Part shown: piece by piece, positions 8,150-17,149 of the stretch
Numbering within the stretch: position 1 is the stretch's first letter
Layout of the letters: the number at the start of each line of letters is the position of its first letter
NCBI RefSeq assembly: GCF_024713945.1
Contig: NW_027461515.1
Coordinates: 1 to 64,000, forward strand
DNA: 64,000 nucleotides
DNA from: Dermatophagoides farinae
Taxonomy: Eukaryota; Arthropoda; Arachnida; Sarcoptiformes; Pyroglyphidae
Reading direction: 5' to 3'
Made by a program: the position numbers and the translations under genes
The notes under the pieces: model-generated
Database searches by the model: none
What the model saw: only the letters and a program-made list of their open reading frames with translations
What the model was told of the DNA's origin: nothing

Positions 8150-9466
8150 TTAAGCTTGACTGCTGTTTTGCTTAGAAGCTATTTTTTTCATAGTATCACT
8201 CATAACATCAACATTCCTTGGTGGGATATCTCCGTTTGTTATATATTTCATTCTATCTTTAATCTGATTTTTAAATGCAACACCATATAAACCAGTTTCT
8301 TCCCCAAACGCATCCATTCTAGAAGCTAATGCTACTTTATTAGCTAAAACGCGTGAAATTTTACCTTTGTTTTGAGGAGAGGCGGCTGAAATAAAGTTGG
8401 AAGCATACAGCATTCCAAATTTAGGTGTGGGTCCACGATTCTTTAAAGCTCTGAATAAAGCTTTTTCAGAACCTAAAATTTGGATTGTGGATGCAGGAGC
8501 TTTTGCAAGTCCACATATCGAACCTGCATGTGTAATTAATTTTGCTGCTAAATTTTCTCCTATTAAATTAGTAAGGTTGGGAGCGACTTTATTCATTGTG
8601 TTAGAGAAATAATTGTTTAGTTCAGAACGGACTGAAGCCCATTTAGTTAGCTGTTTAGCTACTTGCTTCATATTGGATAAGTCGAGCTCGTTGATTTCAT
8701 ACCCTATACTCAATTGAGCAGCTTTATGGATTTGATGATAAACTGTTTCGTCAGCAACAATGTTTAACAAATGCTCGTTCATAGGCTCCCATTCAAACTC
8801 GTCTTTGTTACCAATCACTAAAACACTCTGTGCATATTTAACGTAATCGCTTACAATGTCAACGAGTTCAGGAAAATGCCAGCCGTACCATTCCTTAAGA
8901 CGCATGTAAAATCTGTTTATAAGTCTGTCGCAAAGATCTAGAGTGGCCATAGCTTGAGTACAATTTTTGTCTTGCTTTGCTGGGTCTGAGGCTATTTTGT
9001 TTCTTGAAAATGAATGGCCTAAACCTAATTGAAATTGGTGTAAGTTTTCCTTCGTTAGATTATCAACAAGTTTACAAAAATGAAATCTTGCCCATCTCAT
9101 CAATTCAAAGATATCTTCATTGTGAACTACATTGCAATAATTTTGTTTTGCCAAGTTACGTGCTAACTCAACGTCAATAACCCCTAATTTGCAATCATGG
9201 TTAGGTAGCACGATACTTAAAAAATTTTTCAATTCATCGGTGATTTCTCCGTTGGCGATGGCCAGGGCGTTATTCAACGCTTTTTCTGCTGTATTAAAAG
9301 GCAAGAAACTTTTTGGTTTTACAACGGATAAAAACTTGCTTACATCTTCAAATTCACTAGTAAAGTTTTCAATATTTATGTTGTTGAAGTGTTTTACATA
9401 TGCTATACAATATCCTGCTGCACTTTCCACTAGTAGGTAAAGGTTATTATTACTGCTCTTACTCAT
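8150..9466 (-). CDS. NOP56: NOP56, C/D box snoRNP core protein
   Basis: A 438-aa nucleolar protein that pairs with NOP58 and fibrillarin to build the box C/D 2'-O-methylation complex. The NOP5 N-terminal domain (residues 1-70) is followed by a coiled-coil region and the Nop domain, with ARFHFCKLV, QLGLGHSFSRNKI, EWYGWHFPEL, AKLITHAGS, LAKAPASTIQILGSEKALFRAL and TPKFGMLYASNFI, all family hallmarks. The wording follows NOP56 rather than NOP58 (REWYGYHFPEL and IPRKNLDVM equivalents). The lysine-rich KKE/D tail of fungal and animal NOP56 is missing, so the protein ends soon after the Nop domain. It fits with the snoRNA found at 2592-2678 in the same window. Confidence 0.92.
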   Translation of the reverse strand: MSKSSNNNLYLLVESAAGYCIAYVKHFNNINIENFTSEFEDVSKFLSVVKPKSFLPFNTAEKALNNALAIANGEITDELKNFLSIVLPNHDCKLGVIDVELARNLAKQNYCNVVHNEDIFELMRWARFHFCKLVDNLTKENLHQFQLGLGHSFSRNKIASDPAKQDKNCTQAMATLDLCDRLINRFYMRLKEWYGWHFPELVDIVSDYVKYAQSVLVIGNKDEFEWEPMNEHLLNIVADETVYHQIHKAAQLSIGYEINELDLSNMKQVAKQLTKWASVRSELNNYFSNTMNKVAPNLTNLIGENLAAKLITHAGSICGLAKAPASTIQILGSEKALFRALKNRGPTPKFGMLYASNFISAASPQNKGKISRVLANKVALASRMDAFGEETGLYGVAFKNQIKDRMKYITNGDIPPRNVDVMSDTMKKIASKQNSSQA

Positions 9467-9552
9467 TGTGATAAGTTAGCAAGTAATTTTTTTGTACAAT
9501 ATTTTTAATTTTTGCAAAATATTCATTTAGAGCAAAGAAAAAATAAAAAAAA

Positions 9553-12500
9553 TTATATAATTCGGTTATATATTGTCCGAAGTAAAACGTCTATCTCGTT
9601 TGTTTTGGCGTTTACCGAATCAGCAACTTTTGCTTGTGTTTCTGCATCTAATTTATGATATGATTCTAGTAACAAACCATCCACTACATTCAGTATAGGA
9701 AATATCCCTGAACGGTAGTTTGTATGATTTCTTAGTAAATAATTATTATATACATTTTTAACTTGCGCTTGCAACTCGTTCAATAGTTCTATTTCTTGAA
9801 CGACTTGAATCGGAATGAGCGCAGATATTTGGCCTTCTGTGCTGGAGAAAAGTAAAAATTCTAACGCCCCAATCGCCAAAGTGCACTTTTGAATTGCAAC
9901 GGCTGTAGAGTGAAAATTGTACTCACATAAGCGCTTATATTTATCAATTTTGTTGTTGAGATAATTGGAATCTTTATATATATCTGGATTTACCACTAAT
10001 TCACCTGATATTATTTGAGTTACACAACGCAGAGGGCTGGGTATTCTAGAATAGTAAAAGCCTCCGAATTTATCTACCGCTGCGAAACTATGCTGGTCTA
10101 GAAGATCCATTGAAGTGACCCATCTAGGCAGTATTTGATCACAAATCACGTAGAATAAATTGTTTTCTTCTGAAAAATGCAAAGTGTGCAGACCTTGCTG
10201 AATGTCAACAACAAAAATATTAGGACCATTGACTTTAATATCAATGATACCTACAGGTAAGTTTTTGTACTCGCATTTCTTTAGAAACTTGTACTTTCCG
10301 AGTGCATAATAACGCAAATAGCGTTCGCAACCCACTAATATGCCGTTTAAAAATGGTGTAATCGATAAAGGAGTTTTATTTATCGGTATGAACGATTCTT
10401 GATTAAGCTTGCCTTTTTGCGATATGTTATATAATCGAATGTATGCTTTTTCGGATTGCTTTGTGACGAGTGAAAAATTAACTGCAGTACCTACTATGAG
10501 ATAGTTTTGATTAGGTCTAGATTCGAATTGAGCCTCACAACAACATAGTGGAATTTCGTTGTCGGTAAATCTCGTGTTATTGATTCTTTTTTGTTTTATT
10601 GAAATTACTGAAATGCAAGAACAAGTGTCTTTATCGTTGTTGTAACTGTATGAAGTCAAATTTTCATACATAAAATCTAACGAATTATCTAGACTGGTTA
10701 ATGAGTCTTCTAACGGGATAACTTCTTGAATAGGCTTGTTCAATTTTTTATGCGTGTCATACTGTAAAATGACCAAAAAATTATCTTTGTCTTCTTCAGA
10801 TATAACTTTAATTTTTTGTTTATCTATAAATTGTTCCTGGTTCTGATCTAGTTTAAGTTCTAATATAGATCTTGGAGTGTGGTATAGTTTATAAACGGTT
10901 GAAGAGAGACTTGAATTGACGTCCAATGTTGGTATACTAATAATAGACATAGTATCGTTGCTAATCCCAATGTAACCCGACTCAAAATATTCTGAAAAAA
11001 TGTAAGCGTTTTTTACGTGAGACATATTGGATAACAATCTAGTTATCGGGTTTAATTTAGACAGTTTGTGGTAAATCCAATCCTGTCCTGCCGAAATGAC
11101 TAAGCAGTTGGCTTTAACGTTAAAATTGTAATTATCATCGTAACTTAAATCAGGGCCTAAGTTAAAATCAAGTTTGGCTGATTTCATACAAACAGGATAT
11201 TTACCTACAAAATATCTAGTTTCTTCGTCGCCTATGGTGTAGTTAAAATTATTGAATACATAAGTAAGCAAAACGCCGCTCGTCGTTCCGATAACTAACT
11301 CGGTGTTAGCAAACGAATTGTGAACGGGATTAATCAACGCAACGGAATTCACAATAAACTCGCTGCCAAGTTCAAGCTCTGAAAGAGCTTTGAATCGTTC
11401 TGTTGGGTTGTCTAAATCTATTATTTCAACCGAGTTGTTAATCCCAACTATTATAGCAATTTTACGATTGAACTCACAATCAGGTTCGGGGAGAGTAAGA
11501 ATATGTATGTCATAACCAAAGTTTTTGGAAGTAACCTCCACAAATTTATTTATATTTTCATCAAAAGCAAAATAATAAAGCGTTCCGCCATTTAAACTGA
11601 TCAGAAGAACATCGTTAATGCAACATGCACAAACAATGCGTCTGTCTGACGGAGGATGCCAGCTGATGAAGTGTACGTTTTCGTTTTCGGAGTTGGTTTT
11701 CTTGGAAAAACAAAGGATTCGCCATTCGGTAGACGTGACCTGCAACAAGTCACCGTTGTCCAACGTAGTGGCAAAAATCGTAGTCTCATTCGTGACGAAA
11801 TTGTTTGTGAGAACTTCTTTCAATACATTTTCAACTTTTAACACGAGTGTGCTTGAAACAAAACTTAACAAAACGTAGTCGTGATAACCAGCCTCTTTAT
11901 TAGAGCACAACGTCCAAACGTTACTGCAAGTGCTAGGCAGAGGGGTCGTTCCAATGTGAAGGGTTTTAACTCCGTACTGAATACACTCTAGTTGCGGTGA
12001 ATGCCAATCACCGGTTCCACGGTATATTTGATTGTAGTAAATGTCGGAAGTAGAGTTTGCTACTAGAGTACAATGAACCGCATTATTGTGTGAATGAGTC
12101 GATATGAACTCCAAAGTCGTAGGTTTAGCGACATCGTACGATAAATTTGTTGCGTTAGCCTCCCAGTACGGTAATTCATCCCCGAGCGACGTGAAAGCGT
12201 ACAATGATGTACCTGTAGAAAAACTGAACGCAATCAAATATCCAGACGGAAGGATCAGTAGTTTATGACAAATAGGCAAAACTCCAAAGTAAATCAGTCG
12301 CATACTTTTATTGTTATTTATCGCCACTCTGAACACATCGCCGTTGTCTAATTGGATAATAATTAGTACAATTTTGGTCATTTTGTGTATGGCGTAGGTA
12401 GCTATTATGAAGGGAAAAGCGGAGCAGTCCTTTGTTCGAGTCGGAAGTCTCAAGATGTCTATTATCTCGCCGTCAGATACGAGCTTAAGCTCATCCTGCT

Positions 12501-13254
12501 CGTGCAGTAAAAATGGAATCTTCAAAGTTTCTTGCACGTTTGCCGGTAACGGAATCACGGTTACAGAAAAAGAAGATATACCAAGTGATGTGTGAACTAT
12601 TGGCATGTTTAGACTTACGTCAAACCGATAAATTGATATTTGCTTTTTTTGCTGCGTCGACTCTTCTTCTCCGTAAATCCCCTCTACAATTGCGTAATGT
12701 GGGTCATTAATGCCAGCATCAAGCATTTTAACGTCTTTGATAAGTGTACCTTTCAACTCTATGTGGCTAACGTCCTGCAAATCAATTTTGAATTTGGAAT
12801 TTTTCTCCTCATTATTTGAAGTTAGCGAAAAGATTATTATTTTCTCCATGAAAGCGCCCAGTAGGATGTGCCCAGTTTGCGAGTTAGTTTCCAAATACTC
12901 AGATGGTGTGTTGCGTCTAATTCCCCATCTCCCATAACTTTGCTGAACCACAACTTCCCATTTTAAATTATAAATATCAAAGTGCATAATAGTAAAAACA
13001 CCACTGTCAGACAGTATGATAGTGTATTCGTTATCATCGCCTACAATGTTGAGCTTTGCAATCTTTCTGACATTGGCAAAGAGCTCAAGCTTGTTAAGCT
13101 CATTAAAATCCCCGCTGTCGTTGATTTCGAAAACTTTCAAAAAAGAGGTTGAGCAACAAATAATAAACTCTTTGTCAGTAAAATCAAAAGTGGTAAAGTA
13201 GCTATCTATATAACACTCTCTGTTAACAATTGGATAACTATATAGGACAGGCAT
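9553..13254 (-). CDS. SF3B3: Splicing factor SF3B3 (Rse1/SAP130)
   Basis: At 1233 aa it is near the size of human SF3B3 (1217). It belongs to the DDB1/CPSF160/SF3B3 triple beta-propeller family and is part of the SF3b complex of U2 snRNP, which recognises the intron branch site. Diagnostic stretches are GRWGIRRNTPSEYLETNSQ near residue 105, SNVWTLCSNKEAGYHDYVLLSFV with SSTLVL near 455, the DNSVEIIDL-type blade near 610, VGTAVNF near 935, and PRWVTSMDLLDQHSFAAVDKFGG near 1065. The C-terminus carries ILNVVDGLLLESY. The match is closer to SF3B3 than to DDB1 or CPSF160. Retention of this subunit agrees with the many small introns seen here. It lies 86 bp upstream of NOP56 on the same strand. Confidence 0.9.
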   Translation of the reverse strand: MPVLYSYPIVNRECYIDSYFTTFDFTDKEFIICCSTSFLKVFEINDSGDFNELNKLELFANVRKIAKLNIVGDDNEYTIILSDSGVFTIMHFDIYNLKWEVVVQQSYGRWGIRRNTPSEYLETNSQTGHILLGAFMEKIIIFSLTSNNEEKNSKFKIDLQDVSHIELKGTLIKDVKMLDAGINDPHYAIVEGIYGEEESTQQKKQISIYRFDVSLNMPIVHTSLGISSFSVTVIPLPANVQETLKIPFLLHEQDELKLVSDGEIIDILRLPTRTKDCSAFPFIIATYAIHKMTKIVLIIIQLDNGDVFRVAINNNKSMRLIYFGVLPICHKLLILPSGYLIAFSFSTGTSLYAFTSLGDELPYWEANATNLSYDVAKPTTLEFISTHSHNNAVHCTLVANSTSDIYYNQIYRGTGDWHSPQLECIQYGVKTLHIGTTPLPSTCSNVWTLCSNKEAGYHDYVLLSFVSSTLVLKVENVLKEVLTNNFVTNETTIFATTLDNGDLLQVTSTEWRILCFSKKTNSENENVHFISWHPPSDRRIVCACCINDVLLISLNGGTLYYFAFDENINKFVEVTSKNFGYDIHILTLPEPDCEFNRKIAIIVGINNSVEIIDLDNPTERFKALSELELGSEFIVNSVALINPVHNSFANTELVIGTTSGVLLTYVFNNFNYTIGDEETRYFVGKYPVCMKSAKLDFNLGPDLSYDDNYNFNVKANCLVISAGQDWIYHKLSKLNPITRLLSNMSHVKNAYIFSEYFESGYIGISNDTMSIISIPTLDVNSSLSSTVYKLYHTPRSILELKLDQNQEQFIDKQKIKVISEEDKDNFLVILQYDTHKKLNKPIQEVIPLEDSLTSLDNSLDFMYENLTSYSYNNDKDTCSCISVISIKQKRINNTRFTDNEIPLCCCEAQFESRPNQNYLIVGTAVNFSLVTKQSEKAYIRLYNISQKGKLNQESFIPINKTPLSITPFLNGILVGCERYLRYYALGKYKFLKKCEYKNLPVGIIDIKVNGPNIFVVDIQQGLHTLHFSEENNLFYVICDQILPRWVTSMDLLDQHSFAAVDKFGGFYYSRIPSPLRCVTQIISGELVVNPDIYKDSNYLNNKIDKYKRLCEYNFHSTAVAIQKCTLAIGALEFLLFSSTEGQISALIPIQVVQEIELLNELQAQVKNVYNNYLLRNHTNYRSGIFPILNVVDGLLLESYHKLDAETQAKVADSVNAKTNEIDVLLRTIYNRII

Positions 13255-13485
13255 TTTTAATAAATAATCTTTCTAAGCTTCATACAAATCCGGCGTTTGA
13301 ACTCATATATATTTTGGTTCCAAACTTAAATAAATATTTTTTCGGTATATAAAATATTTTCAGCTGTTAAAACTAGCGTCGAAAGTTCATATCAAGGATT
13401 CTGTTAGTATTTGTGCAACAGTTAGAAATCAGACACGTTTGTTTAAAAAAGCGGTTTAGCTGTACATTTACAGGGCTAAAAGGTT

Positions 13486-14382
13486 ATGCGTTTAAATTTA
13501 AATGAAAACCAGAAACACGCGCTAGAGCTAGCTCAAAAAGAGCTCGTTGTGGTTTACGATGAAACTTTGGAAAGCAATCTAGCCGATTTAGAAAAATTAG
13601 TTGAGGAGTTTAAAGGGCTGTCGAGCTCGTTTGATGACGAGTTTTTTAAGATGGAGGCTAAAAAAATTAACGAATTCGAAAAAAGCTTGCTTGGCTTGAC
13701 GATTACAATTCTGGGGGCTGACCTGAAGGCGGCAAAGCATAGAATAATAGGGGAAGCGTATACGGACGAGGTTTTGATGGAAGTGTTGGCGAAATACGAG
13801 GTGCTCGAAGAATTTAAAAAGAAAACTCGGCCAGATATGAAGAAATACATTGAAGAAACCGAGAAACAAGAAAAGCAAATGCTCAACGAAACGAAAACAG
13901 AAGAAGATACTAAGTTAGTTGATGACAGACTGAATGAGTTTGTGCTTGAATCTGACGGTGAAAGCGGCCAAAAATCAGAACGATTTGAAGTTTCAGAGTC
14001 TTTACTGAACAAGGAGAACAAGACACAGCGAAACGAGTACGACCACGTCAACTACGACAAGTCCGTTGTTTCGTCGTTGTTGTCTGAGTATACGGACGCT
14101 CCGAAAATCGTCAACGACGGAGACGAAGCTTTAGACGCTAAAACGCGTGCAGAACTTTCACGGCTAAGAAAGATTGAAGCGTTTGAGGAAGAGAATTTGC
14201 ATGCCACCAAAACACGAACCAAGAAAGACCAAGAGTCGTTTAAAAAAATGGAACAAAAATACAAGTTGTCTAGTTTCGGAATTTTGCAGGATGATTTGTT
14301 TAATGATTTAGACATGTTCATGACCGGATCGGTCAGCAAAAAAAAAAAAACTTCCAAAAAAGAGAAGAAGGAAAAAAAATAG
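13486..14382 (+). CDS. Unrecognised coiled-coil protein, 298 aa, lysine-rich tail
   Basis: The frame runs from ATG 13486 to TAG 14380-14382. It is strongly charged and helical throughout, with heptad-like stretches at about residues 20-65 and 90-135 and an acidic linker (ESDGESGQKSERFEVSES). It ends in SKKKKTSKKEKKEKK, a likely nuclear or nucleolar localisation tail. A Sas10/Utp3/Lcp5-type ribosome biogenesis factor was considered because of composition, but the conserved C-terminal block of that family is not visible. The gene is divergent from SF3B3, with a 231-bp shared upstream region, and lies upstream of the next plus-strand orphan. Confidence 0.65.
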   Translation: MRLNLNENQKHALELAQKELVVVYDETLESNLADLEKLVEEFKGLSSSFDDEFFKMEAKKINEFEKSLLGLTITILGADLKAAKHRIIGEAYTDEVLMEVLAKYEVLEEFKKKTRPDMKKYIEETEKQEKQMLNETKTEEDTKLVDDRLNEFVLESDGESGQKSERFEVSESLLNKENKTQRNEYDHVNYDKSVVSSLLSEYTDAPKIVNDGDEALDAKTRAELSRLRKIEAFEEENLHATKTRTKKDQESFKKMEQKYKLSSFGILQDDLFNDLDMFMTGSVSKKKKTSKKEKKEKK

Positions 14383-14455
14383 ATATTAATTTTCTAAATA
14401 TTTAGGCGGTTCGAAAATGATCAAGATAACCATATTCTAAAGTTTGAACGCAAAT

Positions 14456-15622
14456 ATGAGTAACTGCGCGTTTCCTTCCGGTTCCATTGGAAATTATTTT
14501 CATTTCATAAACTACATTGACCGCAAGAAGAAAATTGGCAAGTTTTCGCTTTTTGTATGTTTGCACGAACTCATCGTTTCCAGCAACGGACTTGTTAGAG
14601 AGCCTATTCTAAAAAAGGAAGAGTTTTCCTTTTTGGTTTGGGTGACTTCTTGGAAGTCTTGTTGCATACGTGACTGTTTGACGCAGTTGGAGACCATGCT
14701 GTCGTTTAAATGTGCGGACCAAATCGAGATAAAGCCTTTTAGAGAGCTTTACGAAACAGTCACAACGGCCCAGAAGTTGAAATCACTGCTGGAAAAAAAC
14801 GAGTTTCTGCGCGAACTATTTCCTACCTTGATGAAGTTAACTCTCTCAACGCCAGTTGAAAGCAGACCGCTAGGTTTCAACGTAATTTCCGACGAGGATT
14901 TTCGCTCGCTTTTAGCTTTTGACCCGCACCTCAATAAAAAAGTCAAAGAAGAAGCATGGTATTACCAGCACAAAACGTTCTTTGACGAAATCAACCCTTT
15001 GTGTAAAGACTTGGCAGAAGTTGTGCAAGGCACTTTTGCGTTACTGACTCACGGCAAGTGTCTATTAAACGCAATGAAAGGCGAAGTCAAAAAGGAAACT
15101 GCTTCAGAAAGTGTTTCTGAACGTGACAACATTTGCTCATTTGCCTGTTATTGCCAACGAGACGAGGTTTCCAGCGTTGACACAGACACTAGCTTGGAGT
15201 TGTTTTATAAACTACGAGATCAGTTTTTGTACAGCAACCGCAGCGCGTCAGACGTTTTTAGCGGCGGAGTTTTGGCTAAAGATGGGCCCGCCATTCCATT
15301 GTATGTATACAAAATAAACTACTACACAAACTGCAACGAACAGCAAGAAGTCACGATCCAGCAAGCCATATCGTTCGAGTTGTACTGCTATTTCTACAAA
15401 CTGGACTCTGCTGTCAACATTTTGTGGAAACTAGAAAAACACGTAAACCCTCTCAAAAAAAACATAGTTATATACACATCTATAAAGACTGTTTTTAAAG
15501 AACTTGTTGTCGCGATTCCTAATCTACAAATCGAGATGAAGTCGAAACGAAAATTTGTAATGAGCTACAGCGACAACATTTTTCATCTATTTTTCAATTT
15601 TAAAAGAAACACCTCGCAGTGA
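14456..15622 (+). CDS. Unrecognised protein, about 388 aa
   Basis: The start chosen is ATG 14456 (MSNCAFPSGSIG), 73 bp after the previous stop; a TTG four codons earlier is not a credible start. The stop is TGA 15620-15622. It mixes helices and short hydrophobic strands, has no transmembrane segment and no recognised motif. Cysteines are fairly common (ICSFACYCQRDE near 230), without a clear zinc-ligand pattern. Its G+C content looks slightly higher than that of the orphan genes further right. No function is proposed. Confidence 0.6.
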   Translation: MSNCAFPSGSIGNYFHFINYIDRKKKIGKFSLFVCLHELIVSSNGLVREPILKKEEFSFLVWVTSWKSCCIRDCLTQLETMLSFKCADQIEIKPFRELYETVTTAQKLKSLLEKNEFLRELFPTLMKLTLSTPVESRPLGFNVISDEDFRSLLAFDPHLNKKVKEEAWYYQHKTFFDEINPLCKDLAEVVQGTFALLTHGKCLLNAMKGEVKKETASESVSERDNICSFACYCQRDEVSSVDTDTSLELFYKLRDQFLYSNRSASDVFSGGVLAKDGPAIPLYVYKINYYTNCNEQQEVTIQQAISFELYCYFYKLDSAVNILWKLEKHVNPLKKNIVIYTSIKTVFKELVVAIPNLQIEMKSKRKFVMSYSDNIFHLFFNFKRNTSQ

Positions 15623-15721
15623 ACATCAAAAATAAATTAAAATATTTTACTCGTAAATTTATGTCAAATAAAATTATTTATCGTGTTGATAGCTATTTAA
15701 TTTATTTTAGGGCAGTGGAGA

Positions 15722-16606
15722 ATGAAATTATTATTACTAAATATTAAGTCTGTCAAGCACGAAGTTGACGTAGATCCTGAAAATACAACTGTGCTTGAAC
15801 TACGAAAAATTGTTTGTGACAAGTTTGGGTACGGAGAAAACGCGTCAGCTTCGTTGGCGTTCAACGGACGAACAATCGACGACGACCAGCTCAAGCTGGG
15901 CGAGGTTAAAAATTTAAAAGAAGGAAGCTCAATCATAGTAATGAAAAGAAACAAGGTATTGGTAAATTCTTCTGCGACTTCTAAACCGCTGGACAATACT
16001 GCGCAGAAAGAGTCGAAGCCAAAAGTTTCTGAAAAAACCGAAACTACTAACATCGTGGAAAATACGACTAACGACAGTGCGGCAGTGCAAACTGCCGCAG
16101 AAAGCTTGGAATCCAACCCGGAAAACCCTCAAGGCCACAACCAAAGCGAGTTGATGGATTTTAGTGCTCAACTTAGCAGTGTAGTAATGAACGATCCGGA
16201 ACTCATGCCGGAGTTGCTGCAAGAGTTGATAGCGCAAAACCCTATGTTAGTCCAAATGTTGTCGCTGTCGCCAGACCTCGTGACAAACCTATTAAATATG
16301 GACCATAACTTGGCCGGCGGAGCGGCTGCTTGCGCTGCCCAGCCGGAAAATGCAGCACAGCAAATCGCAGCTGCTACTCAGAGCGAACAGAACGTCACAA
16401 ATATCCTTTCAGACCTGTCTGAGTCAGAAAAAGAGGCAGTAAATCGAGTAAGTTTTTCGGTTACTTGTGCCACAATATATTCGTTTTAGCTTTGTGAACT
16501 GGGATTCGCCTTACCACTCGCGCTTGAAGCATACATGGCTTGCGAAAAAGATGAAAATCTCGCGGCTGATTTTCTTTTAGACAATGTTAATTTTTTCAAC
16601 AACTAA
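15722..16606 (+). CDS. RAD23: RAD23, UBL-UBA proteasome shuttle and XPC partner, one 42-nt intron
   Basis: Exons are 15722-16447 and 16490-16606, joined across a 42-nt GTAAGT...TTTTAG intron, giving 280 aa. Residues 1-76 are a ubiquitin-like domain that docks on the proteasome. Residues 142-195 match the XPC-binding domain (DPELMPELLQELIAQNPMLV). Residues 233-280 are the C-terminal UBA (SESEKEAVNRLCELGFALP, LEAYMACEKDENLAADFLL), whose second half is supplied by exon 2, confirming the splice. Most RAD23 proteins also carry a central UBA1; here residues 80-140 are only a Ser/Thr/Glu-rich linker, so UBA1 appears absent. The protein links nucleotide excision repair and delivery of ubiquitylated substrates. 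It converges with LSm2, with 77 bp between stops. Confidence 0.9.
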
Positions 16607-16683
16607 CAGAAAGATATTTTGAGCCTTAAACTTTGTTAACAATTGATCTGCGGTAGTGTTTTTCTCAAATGCATGTTTTCCAA

Positions 16684-17039
16684 CTAGCAAGAAATGCGGT
16701 ATTTCTCGGATATCTTGTCCAAATCTAGCTGTATGTCCCCCAGATCTATGTACATTATCATGTTTCCTCTTATTATGCACTTATCCAGGTCGATCTAAGC
16801 GGGATGTACTTTTGGCAACTTACGTGGAGGGCGTTTTGATCTGAGCGCCGGACATTGACGTTTATCAGTTTAATATTCATAAAACTATCTATATTTATCA
16901 ATTCACCTGATATTAACAAACCATTTTTCAGCTCAACGGTGACAACAGCGTTGAGTGACTCCAGTTGCGCAAACAAACTTTCGAATATCTATCAAAGTGC
17001 GTCTTGGCAGTGCTGCGTAGGGTTACTTACTATGACCAT
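16684..17039 (-). CDS. LSM2: Sm-like protein, probably LSm2, two short introns
   Basis: Three exons: 17039-17031 (only ATG GTC ATA), 16988-16824 and 16794-16684, separated by introns of 42 and 29 nt, both with GTAAGT donors. The result is 94 aa. The Sm1 motif (VVTVELKNGLLISGELINID then FMNIKL) and the Sm2 motif (CIIRGNMIMYIDL) fold into the Sm ring unit. The N-terminus MVIIFESLFAQLESLNAVV parallels the MLFYSFFKTLVDQEVV start of LSm2, and NIKLINV parallels its NLKLDNI. SmD1 is the main alternative. LSm2-8 binds U6 snRNA and LSm1-7 works in mRNA decay. The nine-nucleotide first exon would be missed by ORF-based annotation. Confidence 0.72.
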
Positions 17040-17149
17040 CGAATTCAGTAAAAATTAAACAATGGAGAATGTATAATCTCGGCTAAATGAGCTAATTGTT
17101 TATTTAAAAAAACAAACTAATTAAACTAAAATTATAGTTAAAATTAAAT

